From Alkalispirochaeta americana (GTDB lineage Bacteria > Spirochaetota > Spirochaetia > DSM-27196 > Alkalispirochaetaceae), in the NCBI RefSeq assembly GCF_900156105.1, contig NZ_FTMS01000003.1:124001-188000 (forward strand): DNA of 64,000 nt, in the 5' to 3' direction. The notes beneath the pieces were generated by a model, which had not been told where the DNA came from, ran no database searches, and worked only from the letters and a program-made list of their open reading frames with translations. Every line of letters starts with the position of its first letter. Position 1 is the stretch's first letter. Shown here one piece after another: positions 17,585 through 26,674 of the stretch. Both the position numbers and the translations under genes were made by a program.

Positions 17585-19837
17585 TCAGGATGAAGGGGCT
17601 GGATCCCCCGATTCAGGGTCAAAATAGTCCGTCTCTTCGTCTATGAGGGAATCATGGAACCGGCCGCTTTCGAACCGGCTTGCCTCATCTTCTTCTTTCT
17701 CCTCATCCTCGGGAAGTTCTTTCTCGGGTTCTTCCTCCCGGACGATCAGATCTTCCAGGGTCGTTCGTGAGTCGTTGACACTGATTATGTAAGGATCTGC
17801 CAAAGCCGGGTGGGAGGTGTGGAACAGGCCGTCCGGCCGCTGGGCAATCCAGGCCGCGCCCGAAGCGGTACGCACCACCGTGATATCCAGAACGGATTCC
17901 TCGGAGAACCGGCTGATAAGAGAGAGGGTGCCGTCCCAGTTCACGGAGAAAACGTAATGGTCGTTCAGAACCAGCCGTCGCGGCATGTGCGCCTGATTCC
18001 GGGATAGTTCGCTCACCCGGGATCCGTCCCACCGAAGGACTCCCCCCCGATCATCAAGGGTTGTGTAGACGGCGCCCCGCAGAGGATCCACGGTTATTCG
18101 CGCATCAAGATATTCCCCGGGAATTTCCAGAATTGTTCGGCGACGGCTATAGTTGGGGCCGTCGAAAACCTCGATCACCGTGGCGGTCTCTCCCCCCTGG
18201 CTATTGCTGATGCCCGTTGCGAAGAGTCTGCCCCGTCTGGGATCATAAGTTAGTGAAAAGATCAGTCGGGCATCTGTCTCCATGGGTACCGTCTGACCCG
18301 TCCGGGGATCTATGCGCAGGAGCGCTGAATCAAGAAACCCTCCTGTATAGGCCTTGCCCAGGAAAATATCCCGGTCGGTGCGCATGGCCGTCTGGAATCC
18401 CGTACCACGGTAGGAGAAGGTCTCGTTTCCGCTATCCAGATTGACCATGGCCAGTTCTCCCGCTCTTGAGAGGGTCAGAATTTCGTTGCCATGAGCGTAA
18501 ATGGATCGGACTCCCGAAGAGAGGCGGATAGGAAGATCGGTCACCTCGCCGGTGAGCCCGTCTATCCGTTTCAGGGGAGAGCGGGAATCTTCGGGAGACC
18601 AGAGGAGCAATTTTTCGCCGTCATGGTTGCCGGGCACAATGCGGGCCCCTTTCCCCATGGCAACGGAAAAGGATGTCGCCCCCACGGGAGAAATAGGCTG
18701 ACCCGGCCGGGCTCTTCGCATGTCTGCCAAAAATTGTGTGGGAAGCGAGAGAAGCTCCTCCTGTGTGAAAATCCAGAGCCGGTCATTGCTGGTGGCAATC
18801 GTCGTGATCGGTTCAATGATTGACTCGGCAAAGAGGGTTGGGTCATCACCCTGGTGGGGTAACAGAAAGAGTCGTCCTTCCAGATCAGAGCCGTAGAGCA
18901 GGCGATCCAGAGATGCAATATTGTTTATGGTATGCTGAGGGAGCCTCATCGCAGGCGAGGTTTCTTCCAGGCGGCCCTGGTGGAATCGGAAGCGCCGGAT
19001 CTCGGGCATTCTGCCCGATGTCTGGGAGAGGACCAGGATCTCCTCCCTCAGGGCATCGTGGTGAATCTTTCTGATTCTCCCCGCTTCTGCCTGATCAACC
19101 ACATTGCCCGAGAGCAGGTCCACCACGGCAAGCGTCCCCGTAGCGGTCTCGGCGGCGGCAAAGCGACGCTGGGAGAGAAGGTGTAAATTGCTCAGGTCCG
19201 AGGGGCCCTCAAACTCCCCCTCAACTCTGCCGTTGGCGATATTTCGGTATACGATGTTTCCCGACGAGGGCGAGTAGGTCATGACCCGCTCTTCGCTACC
19301 GGCTGTAACAAACCAGCTTACAATGCTGGTGGCTTGCTGAAGAAAAGGAAGCCTCCTCCCCGAGGATGCCCGGAGTATTCGCATGCTCCTGAGTCCCGGC
19401 ACGGAATAAAGGAGATAGGATCCCCGGGGAGATGCCTCCATCCAGAGAACCTCTCCGTCGGGGGTGTGCAGATAGCGGCGCTGACCGGTTTTCCAGTTCC
19501 AGAGAGAAATCCGGTGGAGGCGGTTTCCGTCGGAGCTGTAGAGTGCCACCTCGTTTCCGTTCGGGAAGGGCGCGATAGCACGAACGGGGAAGCGGTCAGC
19601 CCGGATGCTTTGCAAAAGGGCTTCGGTCCGGGTGTCCCAGACCATGAGTTTTCCGTCTTCCCCTGCCGTAAAGAGAAGGTTCTCTCCCGGGAGCGTTGCC
19701 ATGGCGGTTATCTCGTCGGTATGACCCGATCGAACCAGGGCACGAGGCTGAGCCAGCAGGGTATCGGCCTGAGAGAAGGCAACAACCAGGGTCAGCACAA
19801 AGGGGATCGTCCAGGCACGTTTCGTATGTATCTTCAT
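17585..19837 (-). CDS. Exported WD40-like beta-propeller protein
   Basis: Predicted secreted or periplasmic protein of 750 residues. A signal peptide (MKIHTKRAWTIPFVLTLVVA, cleavage near LLAQ) is followed by WD40-type blades, the clearest being HTDEITAMATLPGENLLFTA and KLMVWDTRTE, and ends in a Glu-rich tail. ATG 19837 is chosen because it follows the rseP stop by four bases and starts the signal peptide; the frame extends upstream into rseP. It is probably a scaffold or adhesion-type protein. Its tight coupling to rseP is unusual. Confidence 0.75.
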   Translation of the reverse strand: MKIHTKRAWTIPFVLTLVVAFSQADTLLAQPRALVRSGHTDEITAMATLPGENLLFTAGEDGKLMVWDTRTEALLQSIRADRFPVRAIAPFPNGNEVALYSSDGNRLHRISLWNWKTGQRRYLHTPDGEVLWMEASPRGSYLLYSVPGLRSMRILRASSGRRLPFLQQATSIVSWFVTAGSEERVMTYSPSSGNIVYRNIANGRVEGEFEGPSDLSNLHLLSQRRFAAAETATGTLAVVDLLSGNVVDQAEAGRIRKIHHDALREEILVLSQTSGRMPEIRRFRFHQGRLEETSPAMRLPQHTINNIASLDRLLYGSDLEGRLFLLPHQGDDPTLFAESIIEPITTIATSNDRLWIFTQEELLSLPTQFLADMRRARPGQPISPVGATSFSVAMGKGARIVPGNHDGEKLLLWSPEDSRSPLKRIDGLTGEVTDLPIRLSSGVRSIYAHGNEILTLSRAGELAMVNLDSGNETFSYRGTGFQTAMRTDRDIFLGKAYTGGFLDSALLRIDPRTGQTVPMETDARLIFSLTYDPRRGRLFATGISNSQGGETATVIEVFDGPNYSRRRTILEIPGEYLDARITVDPLRGAVYTTLDDRGGVLRWDGSRVSELSRNQAHMPRRLVLNDHYVFSVNWDGTLSLISRFSEESVLDITVVRTASGAAWIAQRPDGLFHTSHPALADPYIISVNDSRTTLEDLIVREEEPEKELPEDEEKEEDEASRFESGRFHDSLIDEETDYFDPESGDPAPSS

Positions 19838-19841
19838 TGTC

Positions 19842-21197
19842 TTAGCTCCGGGCAAAGAAAAGAATATCATTAAAGACAGCGAAAAACATAAGGCCGACAA
19901 TAATGATGTTTCCTGCAACCTGATAGTGGTAGACCAGTCTGGGATGCAGGGGTTTTCTTGTGATGATCTCCACACCCGTCAGGAGAATCTGGCCTCCGTC
20001 GAGGGCGGGAATGGGCAAGAGGTTCATGAAAAAGAGGGTTATGCTGATGAGGCTGAGAAAGTTAAAGAATGAGAATAACCCTGCTCCGAGTCCTGCCCGA
20101 AACCCTTCAGCGGCAACCTCTCCTACCATATAGGTGATCCGCGCAGGTCCCATGAGGGCCTGGTTCAGATCGATTCCGGAGAAGAGCAAGCTGATGCTCC
20201 GGAGGGTGAGGTGAAGGATCTCCAGGGATTGATCGAAGCCTGTTTTAAGTCCCCCCAGAGGCCCTATCGTGCCGGAGGAGACCTCCATCGCTTTGTATCC
20301 AATACCCAGGGAGGGTGTGCCCTCATCGGTATGGCCGGGAACGATCCTGAGGCTGATGATCTCCCCGTCGCGGCTGATCTCGGCCGTGACGGGAGCGCTG
20401 GCACGGGTCTGCAGGAGTGCTTCCAGGGCGATGCTGTGGGGTATCTCCTGGCCTTCCACGGCAAGAATCCTGTCACCCGGTCGCAGCCCGGCCATATCAG
20501 CGGGGGATCCGGGTATCACCTGGGAAATCACCGGTTCTATCCAGGGATAGATTCCTATATATCCAGCTCCCGTGGAGGGGTTCAGGGCGGGAACCAGGGT
20601 CGTGGAGAACTCCTGATCCTCCCGTTGATATTTCAGGGAGAGATCTTGCTGGGCCGAGCGGCTTACCAGAGACTGGATATCCCGAAATGATTCGACCCTT
20701 TGTGAGTCGATCTGAACAATCAGGTCGCCTGTCTGAAGACCTGCCTGGGCTGCAGGGCCTTGTCGATCGGGGTGGTAATCATCGGCCAAAATGATCTTGT
20801 TGGGAAAGGTAAAAAAGGAATAGCCGATCATGGCGATGATCCCCAGAACGACTACGGCAAAGAAAAAGTTAACCGCCGGTCCCGCCAGGAGAACCAGTAT
20901 GCGCTGCCAGGGGCGGGCGGCGTAAAAATCGCCCTTTTCAACGGTGATGGAAGAGCTCTTTTCCTGCCATGCCTTCAAGAGGGCGTGCTCCCCTTGCATT
21001 TTGCAGTATCCGCCGATGGGGAGCCAGCTTATTCGGTACTCGGTCCCTCCCCGGGTGACAGACCATATCTTGCGGCCCCAGCCAACGCTGAAGGCCTCGA
21101 CGGCTATTCCCATCTTCTTGGCCACCAGAAGGTGTCCAAGTTCATGGACGAACACCACCAGGCCCAGTCCAAACAAGCCCACAACAACATTTATCAT
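19842..21197 (-). CDS. rseP: RIP zinc metalloprotease RseP
   Basis: Site-2-type intramembrane protease that cleaves transmembrane anti-sigma factors and signal-peptide remnants. It has 451 residues, the zinc motif HELGH near residue 18, GGYCKMQGE, two PDZ regions (GLQTGDLIVQIDSQRV and GLRPGDRILAVEGQEI), and the third metal ligand in MNLLPIPALDGG near the C-terminus. It is downstream of cdsA with a 51-base gap; dxr, often found between them, is absent here. Confidence 0.95.
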   Translation of the reverse strand: MINVVVGLFGLGLVVFVHELGHLLVAKKMGIAVEAFSVGWGRKIWSVTRGGTEYRISWLPIGGYCKMQGEHALLKAWQEKSSSITVEKGDFYAARPWQRILVLLAGPAVNFFFAVVVLGIIAMIGYSFFTFPNKIILADDYHPDRQGPAAQAGLQTGDLIVQIDSQRVESFRDIQSLVSRSAQQDLSLKYQREDQEFSTTLVPALNPSTGAGYIGIYPWIEPVISQVIPGSPADMAGLRPGDRILAVEGQEIPHSIALEALLQTRASAPVTAEISRDGEIISLRIVPGHTDEGTPSLGIGYKAMEVSSGTIGPLGGLKTGFDQSLEILHLTLRSISLLFSGIDLNQALMGPARITYMVGEVAAEGFRAGLGAGLFSFFNFLSLISITLFFMNLLPIPALDGGQILLTGVEIITRKPLHPRLVYHYQVAGNIIIVGLMFFAVFNDILFFARS

Positions 21198-21248
21198 GAA
21201 GAAACCTCGCAGAAATACCCTGTGGAATGTCCCCAGGAAGATACCCTT

Positions 21249-22133
21249 CTAGGGGACCAGAAAGAATAGCACATAGCCATAGTAGAAAAATGGCGCTGCA
21301 AAGATGGGAGAGTCAATCGAATCAAGGAGTCCTCCGCGACCTGGGATGAGCTGTCCTGAATCCTTGATCTCGGCGGAGCGTTTCATGGCAGATTCTACAA
21401 GATCGCCCAGGATAGTGGCTACGCCAATGATGGCACCGAAGGCGATATGGGCAAAAATGGACCCGGGAAGAATCTCCGGGAACACCAGGCCTGCCACAAC
21501 TACAACGGCGGGGGTGGTGCAAAACCCTCCCACGAATCCTGCCACCGATTTATTGGGGCTGATCGCCACCGGAGGGGCAGCCCCGGCAGGGGTGGTGATC
21601 TTTCCCAGAAGTCTGCCAAAGAACCAGGCCGCGCTATCGTTCAGGTAGGTGCAGAGCAGAAAGAGAACCACCAGATGCGAAGGGTGGGGCAACTCTGTCA
21701 GACGAAGAGCGTGCCAGAGAAAAAGCCCGGGATAGAGGAGTACAAAGGTGTGGGTAGTTATCGAGGGGATGATTCCAGAGAAATCCCCGTGATGGCTCCG
21801 AAAAACCTGGATGGCCATAACCAGGGAGAGTCCCAGAATGATCACGCCCACCACGGCAAAAGAGGGCGAGCAGTCGCCGGGAAGCCAGTGAGCACTATAG
21901 CCCGCACCAGGGACGAGGGCTCCCATGAGAGGGATCACCAGCCAGCTGTGGCGATAGGAACAGGTCTGTTCCGGGAAAAATCGTGCAGTTTCGCGTGCTC
22001 CCAGAGCGGATGCCGCGATTGCAAGAAAAGCAAAGGCAGGGAGACCCGCCTGGGGCAGGAGCAACGCACTTGCTGCCAGAAGGGGGATGCCGATAAAGAA
22101 AACCAGAAGTCGAAAAATTGTGTTTTGTGTCAT
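21249..22133 (-). CDS. cdsA: Phosphatidate cytidylyltransferase
   Basis: Inner-membrane enzyme that makes CDP-diacylglycerol from phosphatidic acid and CTP. The 294 residues contain about eight hydrophobic segments and the family signature near the C-terminus (SAMKRSAEIKDSGQLIPGRG, then GLLDSIDS; the usual HGG is RGG). ATG 22133 overlaps the uppS stop as ATGA; the longer frame to 22256 only shadows uppS. Confidence 0.93.
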   Translation of the reverse strand: MTQNTIFRLLVFFIGIPLLAASALLLPQAGLPAFAFLAIAASALGARETARFFPEQTCSYRHSWLVIPLMGALVPGAGYSAHWLPGDCSPSFAVVGVIILGLSLVMAIQVFRSHHGDFSGIIPSITTHTFVLLYPGLFLWHALRLTELPHPSHLVVLFLLCTYLNDSAAWFFGRLLGKITTPAGAAPPVAISPNKSVAGFVGGFCTTPAVVVVAGLVFPEILPGSIFAHIAFGAIIGVATILGDLVESAMKRSAEIKDSGQLIPGRGGLLDSIDSPIFAAPFFYYGYVLFFLVP

Positions 22134-22870
22134 CCTGTACCGCCGAAGTTTCGTTTGCGCAACCCGAAGTCGTGAATTGCCTTTCGGAGATCTTTTCCTG
22201 TCCACTCGGGCCAGAAACGATTGCTGAAATACAGCTCTGCGTAGGCACTTTCCCAAATGAGGAAATTGCTGATACGTCGATGCCCTCCGGTTCTGATAAT
22301 CAAGTCAGGATCGGGGAGGTCCGGCAGATCCAGATGGTGCTGAATATCCTCCTCCGTCAGGAGAAGAGCTGCCTCGTCCAGGGGCTCTCCGCAGGAGCCC
22401 AGTTTGTGTTGCAGCGCCCGGTTTGCAGCGCGAGCGATCTCATCCCTCCCGCCGTAATTCACAGCCAGGTTTACGGTGATCGCCGTGTTGTTGCGGGTCT
22501 CTTCGGTAACCCGGTGAATCTCATCCCGAACTTGGGAGGGGAGGCCCTCCAGGTTGCCGCTGTGTCGGACGCAGACGTTGTTGTCCCGGTAGAACGAATA
22601 CTGGCTGCGCAGATTTTTTGCCACCAAAGCCAGAATGAACGAAACCTCTTCCTCGGTGCGACGCCAGTTTTCGGTGGAAAATGCGTAGAGCGAGAGGTAC
22701 CCGATGTTTTGTTCGATCGCTTCCAGAACGATCCGCTTCGCCGCCTCGATTCCCTTTGTATGGCCCCGGGTGCGGCGAAGTCTTCGTCGGGTGGCCCAGC
22801 GTCCGTTGCCGTCCATGATAATGCCAATGTGCCGCGGAACGGCCGCTGAGGGTTTCTCTCCGCTCCCCAT
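22130..22870 (-). CDS. uppS: Isoprenyl (undecaprenyl) diphosphate synthase
   Basis: cis-Prenyltransferase that makes the C55 lipid carrier for peptidoglycan and other envelope polymers. It has 246 residues, the catalytic Asp motif IIMDGNGRWA near residue 17, FSTENWRR, NYGGRDEI, and the C-terminal DLIIRTGGHRRISNFLIW (the family more often has RTSGEQRISNF). It overlaps frr by one base (TGATG) and cdsA by four. Confidence 0.95.
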   Translation of the reverse strand: MGSGEKPSAAVPRHIGIIMDGNGRWATRRRLRRTRGHTKGIEAAKRIVLEAIEQNIGYLSLYAFSTENWRRTEEEVSFILALVAKNLRSQYSFYRDNNVCVRHSGNLEGLPSQVRDEIHRVTEETRNNTAITVNLAVNYGGRDEIARAANRALQHKLGSCGEPLDEAALLLTEEDIQHHLDLPDLPDPDLIIRTGGHRRISNFLIWESAYAELYFSNRFWPEWTGKDLRKAIHDFGLRKRNFGGTG

Positions 22871-23424
22871 CAGATCTCCAGGATCTCAGTCTCCTTGGCT
22901 GCCAGCACCGTATTGATCTCTTCGATGCGCTGATCGGTCAGCTTCTGGATTTTTTCCTCGCCGCGCTTCAGATCATCCTCGCTGATCTCGCTGTTTTTCT
23001 CCAGCTTTTTGAGCTCGTCGTTGGCATCCCGGCGGATGTTCCGTACCGCTACCCGGCCTTGTTCTGCAGCGTTTTTGGCGAGTTTTACCACCTCTTTGCG
23101 CCGCTCTTCTGTCATGGGGGGGATGCTGATACGGATTACTTTTCCGTCGTTGCTGGGGTTCAGGGACAGTTCCGATGCGTAGATCGCCTTTTCAATGTCG
23201 CCCAGGGCACCCTTATCCCAGGGTTGGATGACCACCAGCCGGGGTTCGGGGACGCTCACGCTGGCTACCTGATTCAGTGGCGTAGGCGTCCCGTAGTACT
23301 GAACCCGGACCTTGTCAAACATCGCGGCGGAGGCCCGGCCGGTGCGCAATCCTGCCAGCTCCTCTTCCAGGGCGGCGACGCTTTTCTTCATTCGCTCTTG
23401 TGCATCCGTGATAATTGCTTCCAT
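22870..23424 (-). CDS. frr: Ribosome recycling factor
   Basis: Splits post-termination ribosomes together with EF-G. The 184-residue product has the usual length, with the conserved LRTGRASAAMFDKVRVQYYG and the C-terminal coiled-coil domain. The start is ATG 23424 with a good AGGAGG-like site upstream. It is part of the rpsB-tsf-frr-uppS-cdsA-rseP block. Confidence 0.96.
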   Translation of the reverse strand: MEAIITDAQERMKKSVAALEEELAGLRTGRASAAMFDKVRVQYYGTPTPLNQVASVSVPEPRLVVIQPWDKGALGDIEKAIYASELSLNPSNDGKVIRISIPPMTEERRKEVVKLAKNAAEQGRVAVRNIRRDANDELKKLEKNSEISEDDLKRGEEKIQKLTDQRIEEINTVLAAKETEILEI

Positions 23425-23454
23425 AGCTCGTTCCTCCTTGCAATGGTTGGGTGG

Positions 23455-24300
23455 TTAGGCCTCTTCTCCCACAGCGTATACCAGGTATCCGCTCAGGGAA
23501 AGAGACGTTCCGGCTGTTTTGGAGAGCTCCTGTGCCACGGTAGAGACGCTCTTTTTCTCGTCCTTTACAAAACCCTGATCAAGGAAGCAGATCTCGGCCA
23601 GGTGCTTCTTGAGTTTCCCCTGGGCGATTCCCTGGAGCACCTTCTCGGGCTTGTCCATGTTTTTTGCCTGGGTCATGAAAATTTCTTTCTGCTCCGCCAG
23701 GTATTCGGGATCGACGGAATCTTCCGAGAGATAGGTGGGCCGGAAGGCAACGGCATGAAGGGCGCAGTCGAAGGCAAAATCCTTCACGTCCTGACGCTCC
23801 AGGGCAGCCGGGTCTTCAGCGCCCAGGGCCACAATGCACCCCAGTCGGCCGGAATCGCCATGAATGTAGGAAGCGAAAATCTCGTTATCTTTTTTCTCGA
23901 TACGGCTGAAGCGGCGGAGACTCATGTTTTCCTTGATGGTGCTGATCGCGTCCCTGATACGGTTTTCGATGGCCTCGTCGGCTTCGGTGAGGTTCCGTTC
24001 GAGGATCTCCTGAGCCAGGCTCTCTCCCAGGGCGACAAAGGTCTCGTTGCGGGCAACGAAGTCGGTCTCGCAGGCCAGCTCCAGTACCAGACCGGTGTTA
24101 CCTTCGGTGCGGGTAAAGATTCGCCCCTCGTTGGTGGCCCGGCCACTCCGCTTTGCAGCTGCGGCCTTGCCCAGTTCCTTGAGAATGCGCTCGGCCTTTG
24201 CGAAGTCGCCTTCGGCTTCGGTGAGTGCATTCTTACAATCCATCATGCCGGCTCCTGTTTTGTCACGGAGCTTTTTTACGTCGGCTGCGGTTATTGCCAT
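23455..24300 (-). CDS. tsf: Elongation factor Ts
   Basis: Nucleotide exchange factor for EF-Tu. It has 281 residues, the N-terminal UBA-like region with LRDKTGAGMMDCKNALTEA, the core ELACETDFVARNE, and the C-terminal QGKLKKHLAEICFLDQGFVKD. The start is ATG 24300. It lies between rpsB and frr. Confidence 0.97.
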   Translation of the reverse strand: MAITAADVKKLRDKTGAGMMDCKNALTEAEGDFAKAERILKELGKAAAAKRSGRATNEGRIFTRTEGNTGLVLELACETDFVARNETFVALGESLAQEILERNLTEADEAIENRIRDAISTIKENMSLRRFSRIEKKDNEIFASYIHGDSGRLGCIVALGAEDPAALERQDVKDFAFDCALHAVAFRPTYLSEDSVDPEYLAEQKEIFMTQAKNMDKPEKVLQGIAQGKLKKHLAEICFLDQGFVKDEKKSVSTVAQELSKTAGTSLSLSGYLVYAVGEEA

Positions 24301-24431
24301 TATGGTTATTTCCTCCTGAAGATATGGTTCAAGTGCATTAACGGCGACAAGGGTGGGGAGGGGGGTTCCCCTATGTACCCATCCCTATCTGGTCGCCTGG
24401 AGGAGGCCCCGCCGGGGGCCTCCCGGTGAGA

Positions 24432-25388
24432 TCAGCTCTGGTAGAGCGTTTCCTCGTCAAGGCCGGCTTCTTTTGCAACGGCTTCCTCGGGCGTTGTCTC
24501 GTCGGCGGGAAGCTCCGGATCGTTTCCGGGTTCGTAGTCGGAGTAGTCCTCCGTGGTAAAGCCCTTATCGGAGTCTTCCGAGGAACCGACCGCCTCGGCC
24601 AGGCGAATCTTTTCTGCGTCATCGCTTCCGGGTTTTGCTGCAGAGGGCGAGGTGAAATCGTCCTCGGTCTCATCATCCTGGAGGTTTTCGATAACTTCCA
24701 GGCCGATCTCGTTGTCCGCCTCGATTACCGCTTTGGAGATAATCTGGGTAAAGAGGGTGATTGCCCGAATGGCGTCGTCGTTTCCGGGGATCGGGTAGTC
24801 GATATCGGTGGGATCGCAGTTGGTGTCCACCACAGCAACGATGGGAATCCCCATGCGTTTTGCCTCGGCAATAGCGATCGCTTCGCTTCGTGTGTCTATG
24901 ATGAAGATCGCTCCCGGGAGCTCTTTCATCTCTTTGATTCCGCCCAGGTTTTTCTCGAGCTTCTGTCGCTCTTTGTTCAGGCGGGAAATCTCTTTCTTGG
25001 TAAGGCTGTCAAAGGTTCCATCCACTTCCATCTTTTCCAGCTTTTTGAGCCGGAGCAAGGACTTTTTGATGGTGGAGAAGTTGGTAAGCATGCCGCCCAG
25101 CCAGCGGTTGTTTACGTAGTACATGCCACAGGCTGTTGCTTCGGCCTCAATGGCCTGCTGTGCCTGCTTCTTGGTGCCCACAAAGAGCACGCTCTTGCCT
25201 TCAAGCACGGTCTGGCGGATCATCTCGTAGGCATCCTTGATCGCCACAATCGTCTTTTGAAGGTCGATGATGTGAATTCCATTCCGCTCGGCGAAGATAA
25301 ACTTCTTCATCCGGGGATCCCAGCGCTTGGTCTGGTGCCCAAAATGTACACCGGACTCCAACAAATTTTTCATCGTAACTACGGCCAC
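24432..25388 (-). CDS. rpsB: 30S ribosomal protein S2 with acidic C-terminal extension
   Basis: 30S head protein. It begins [19 protein letters not shown] and includes [13 protein letters not shown] and [14 protein letters not shown]. The start is GTG 25388 behind GAGGAGG. At 318 residues it is about 60-70 longer than typical S2; the extra C-terminus after residue 245 is rich in Asp, Glu and Ser, similar in character to the extra tail of L9 in this genome. Confidence 0.96.
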   Translation of the reverse strand: MAVVTMKNLLESGVHFGHQTKRWDPRMKKFIFAERNGIHIIDLQKTIVAIKDAYEMIRQTVLEGKSVLFVGTKKQAQQAIEAEATACGMYYVNNRWLGGMLTNFSTIKKSLLRLKKLEKMEVDGTFDSLTKKEISRLNKERQKLEKNLGGIKEMKELPGAIFIIDTRSEAIAIAEAKRMGIPIVAVVDTNCDPTDIDYPIPGNDDAIRAITLFTQIISKAVIEADNEIGLEVIENLQDDETEDDFTSPSAAKPGSDDAEKIRLAEAVGSSEDSDKGFTTEDYSDYEPGNDPELPADETTPEEAVAKEAGLDEETLYQS

Positions 25389-25471
25389 GATTCCTCCTCT
25401 TGCAGGCCCTCAAGGCCCGCCCCTTCGCTTTGTCTCGAACGGTTTTTCTTACAGAAAAACACGCCGGAAGA

Positions 25472-26137
25472 TTATGATTCTTTAGCCTGAATTACCCGGG
25501 ATTCGTCCCGAAAATTGGTAAAAAATCGTTTGATAGTAGAATATACCTGGTGTATTGGCAAGCCCATCACGGCATCGTAGCTTCCTTCCAGATGGCTGAC
25601 AAAAGCAGCGGCACGGCCCTGAATTCGGTATCCGCCGGCAACATCGCGCCATTCCTCGCTGGTGAAGTACCACTCCAGATCAGCCCGGGAAAGGGGCGCA
25701 AAGGTTACCTTGCTTGTGACAACCTCCTCCATCCAGCTTTCGGGATCTGTCGGGTCCTGGTAGAGGATTATTGCCGTATGAACGCGGTGAGTGATTCCCG
25801 AGAGGTTTTGCAGCATCGTCCGGGCCTCGTCGATGCTATGGGGTTTGTCCAAAAGCATTCCTCCTGCATCGACCGTGGTATCGGCGGCCAGGGCAAGATG
25901 CGATGGGGGGAGAGGGGCCACGGCGGCTGCTTTCAGCCGGGTCCGTTCGAGCGCTATCTGCCGGCAGATCTGATCGGGAGGGGTGTCGGGGTGAATGGTA
26001 TCGGGCCCGCAGGAGGCTTCGTCGGCCTGGGAGGGGCACACCAGGGGCTCTATCCCCATGCGGCGCAGCAACTCTTGCCTCCGGGGGCTTGCGCTGGCCA
26101 GGGTTATGCAGAGATGTTCAGGAAGTGAAAGATTCAT
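25472..26137 (-). CDS. maf: Maf-family nucleotide pyrophosphatase
   Basis: House-cleaning nucleoside triphosphate pyrophosphatase (septum formation inhibitor Maf family) acting on dTTP/UTP or modified nucleotides. It has 221 residues, the N-terminal LASASPRRQELLRRMG, LAADTTVDAGGMLLDKP, and the C-terminal GSYDAVMGLPI. ATG 26137 is chosen because homologues begin near this point; the frame extends to 26173. It lies 84 bases downstream of rpsB. Confidence 0.9.
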   Translation of the reverse strand: MNLSLPEHLCITLASASPRRQELLRRMGIEPLVCPSQADEASCGPDTIHPDTPPDQICRQIALERTRLKAAAVAPLPPSHLALAADTTVDAGGMLLDKPHSIDEARTMLQNLSGITHRVHTAIILYQDPTDPESWMEEVVTSKVTFAPLSRADLEWYFTSEEWRDVAGGYRIQGRAAAFVSHLEGSYDAVMGLPIHQVYSTIKRFFTNFRDESRVIQAKES

Positions 26138-26173
26138 GAAAGAAACGCTATCACAGGCACCGGCGGAGAGCAA

Positions 26174-26209
26174 CCTGAAGAAGTCCCTGAAGAAGTCCCT
26201 GAAGAAGGG
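26174..26209. repeat. Three tandem 12-base repeats upstream of tRNA-Arg
   Basis: The unit CCTGAAGAAGTC is repeated nearly exactly three times between maf and the tRNA promoter. It has no clear coding role; a short plus-strand frame through it (Lys-Lys-Ser-Leu repeats) runs into the tRNA and is not convincing. Confidence 0.5.
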
Positions 26210-26231
26210 AGGAATATTTTCTCCCCATGCG

Positions 26232-26261
26232 TTGACTTTTTCTGGGGTCTGCGCGTACTAT
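26232..26261 (+). promoter_or_regulatory. Promoter of tRNA-Arg
   Basis: TTGACT (26232-26237), an 18-base spacer and TACTAT (26256-26261) lie 11 bases upstream of the mature tRNA 5' end. Confidence 0.7.
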
Positions 26262-26272
26262 GCTGTCCAGAC

Positions 26273-26346
26273 GGACACGTAGCTCAGCTGGATAGAGCGT
26301 CGGCCTCCGGAGCCGAAGGTCGTGGGTTCGAATCCCGCCGTGTTCA
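26273..26346 (+). tRNA. tRNA-Arg (anticodon CCG)
   Basis: Complete cloverleaf of 74 bases: acceptor GGACACG/CGTGTTC with one G-U pair, D-arm GCTC/GAGC, anticodon stem TCGGC/GCCGA with loop CTCCGGA (anticodon CCG, reads CGG), T-loop TTCGAAT, and discriminator A. CCA is not encoded. Confidence 0.95.
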
Positions 26347-26674
26347 TTCCTATCTGCTTTTCATACAATAAGTTGGAAAATACCGGCGATAGCCGGGCGG
26401 AGAAAATCCGACAGGAATCCGACAAAAATCGCACATGAAAAAATACAGTATAGTCTTGTCCGGAGACCGCGAAACTCTCGGGGGCAAGCTGTTCCCCGCC
26501 AGCCGCTCCTTCCGGTAAACCTGCAAATTTGCCGATAGTGCTTTTCGTGGTGTTTTGTGCAAGATATTCGACACTAACACTGGTTAAAAAAGCTTGCCAC
26601 TTTCATCGGGCCAGGATTTGCCAAGGCATGTGCCGGCATGGGGGGCGGAGGCGGTCCCAATGCTATGGTTCTCT
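26347..26674. other. Non-coding stretch between tRNA-Arg and the A/T-richer gene pair
   Basis: No supportable gene was seen in these 328 bases. A 76-codon minus-strand frame (26350-26580) and a short plus-strand frame starting MKKYSIVLSGDRETLGGK near 26435 exist, but neither has a family match that I recognise. The base composition changes here toward A/T. No second copy of the tRNA 3' end was found, so there is no direct sign of an attachment site. Confidence 0.4.

Noticed and set aside
26136-26282. Small plus-strand gene with Lys-Lys-Ser-Leu repeats between maf and the tRNA
   Set aside because: It reads into the tRNA and through its promoter and lacks a Shine-Dalgarno site.
26347-26674. 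Integrase remnant or IS630-type remnant next to tRNA-Arg
   Set aside because: Short frames exist, but there are no catalytic residues, terminal repeats or duplicated tRNA 3' end to support it.
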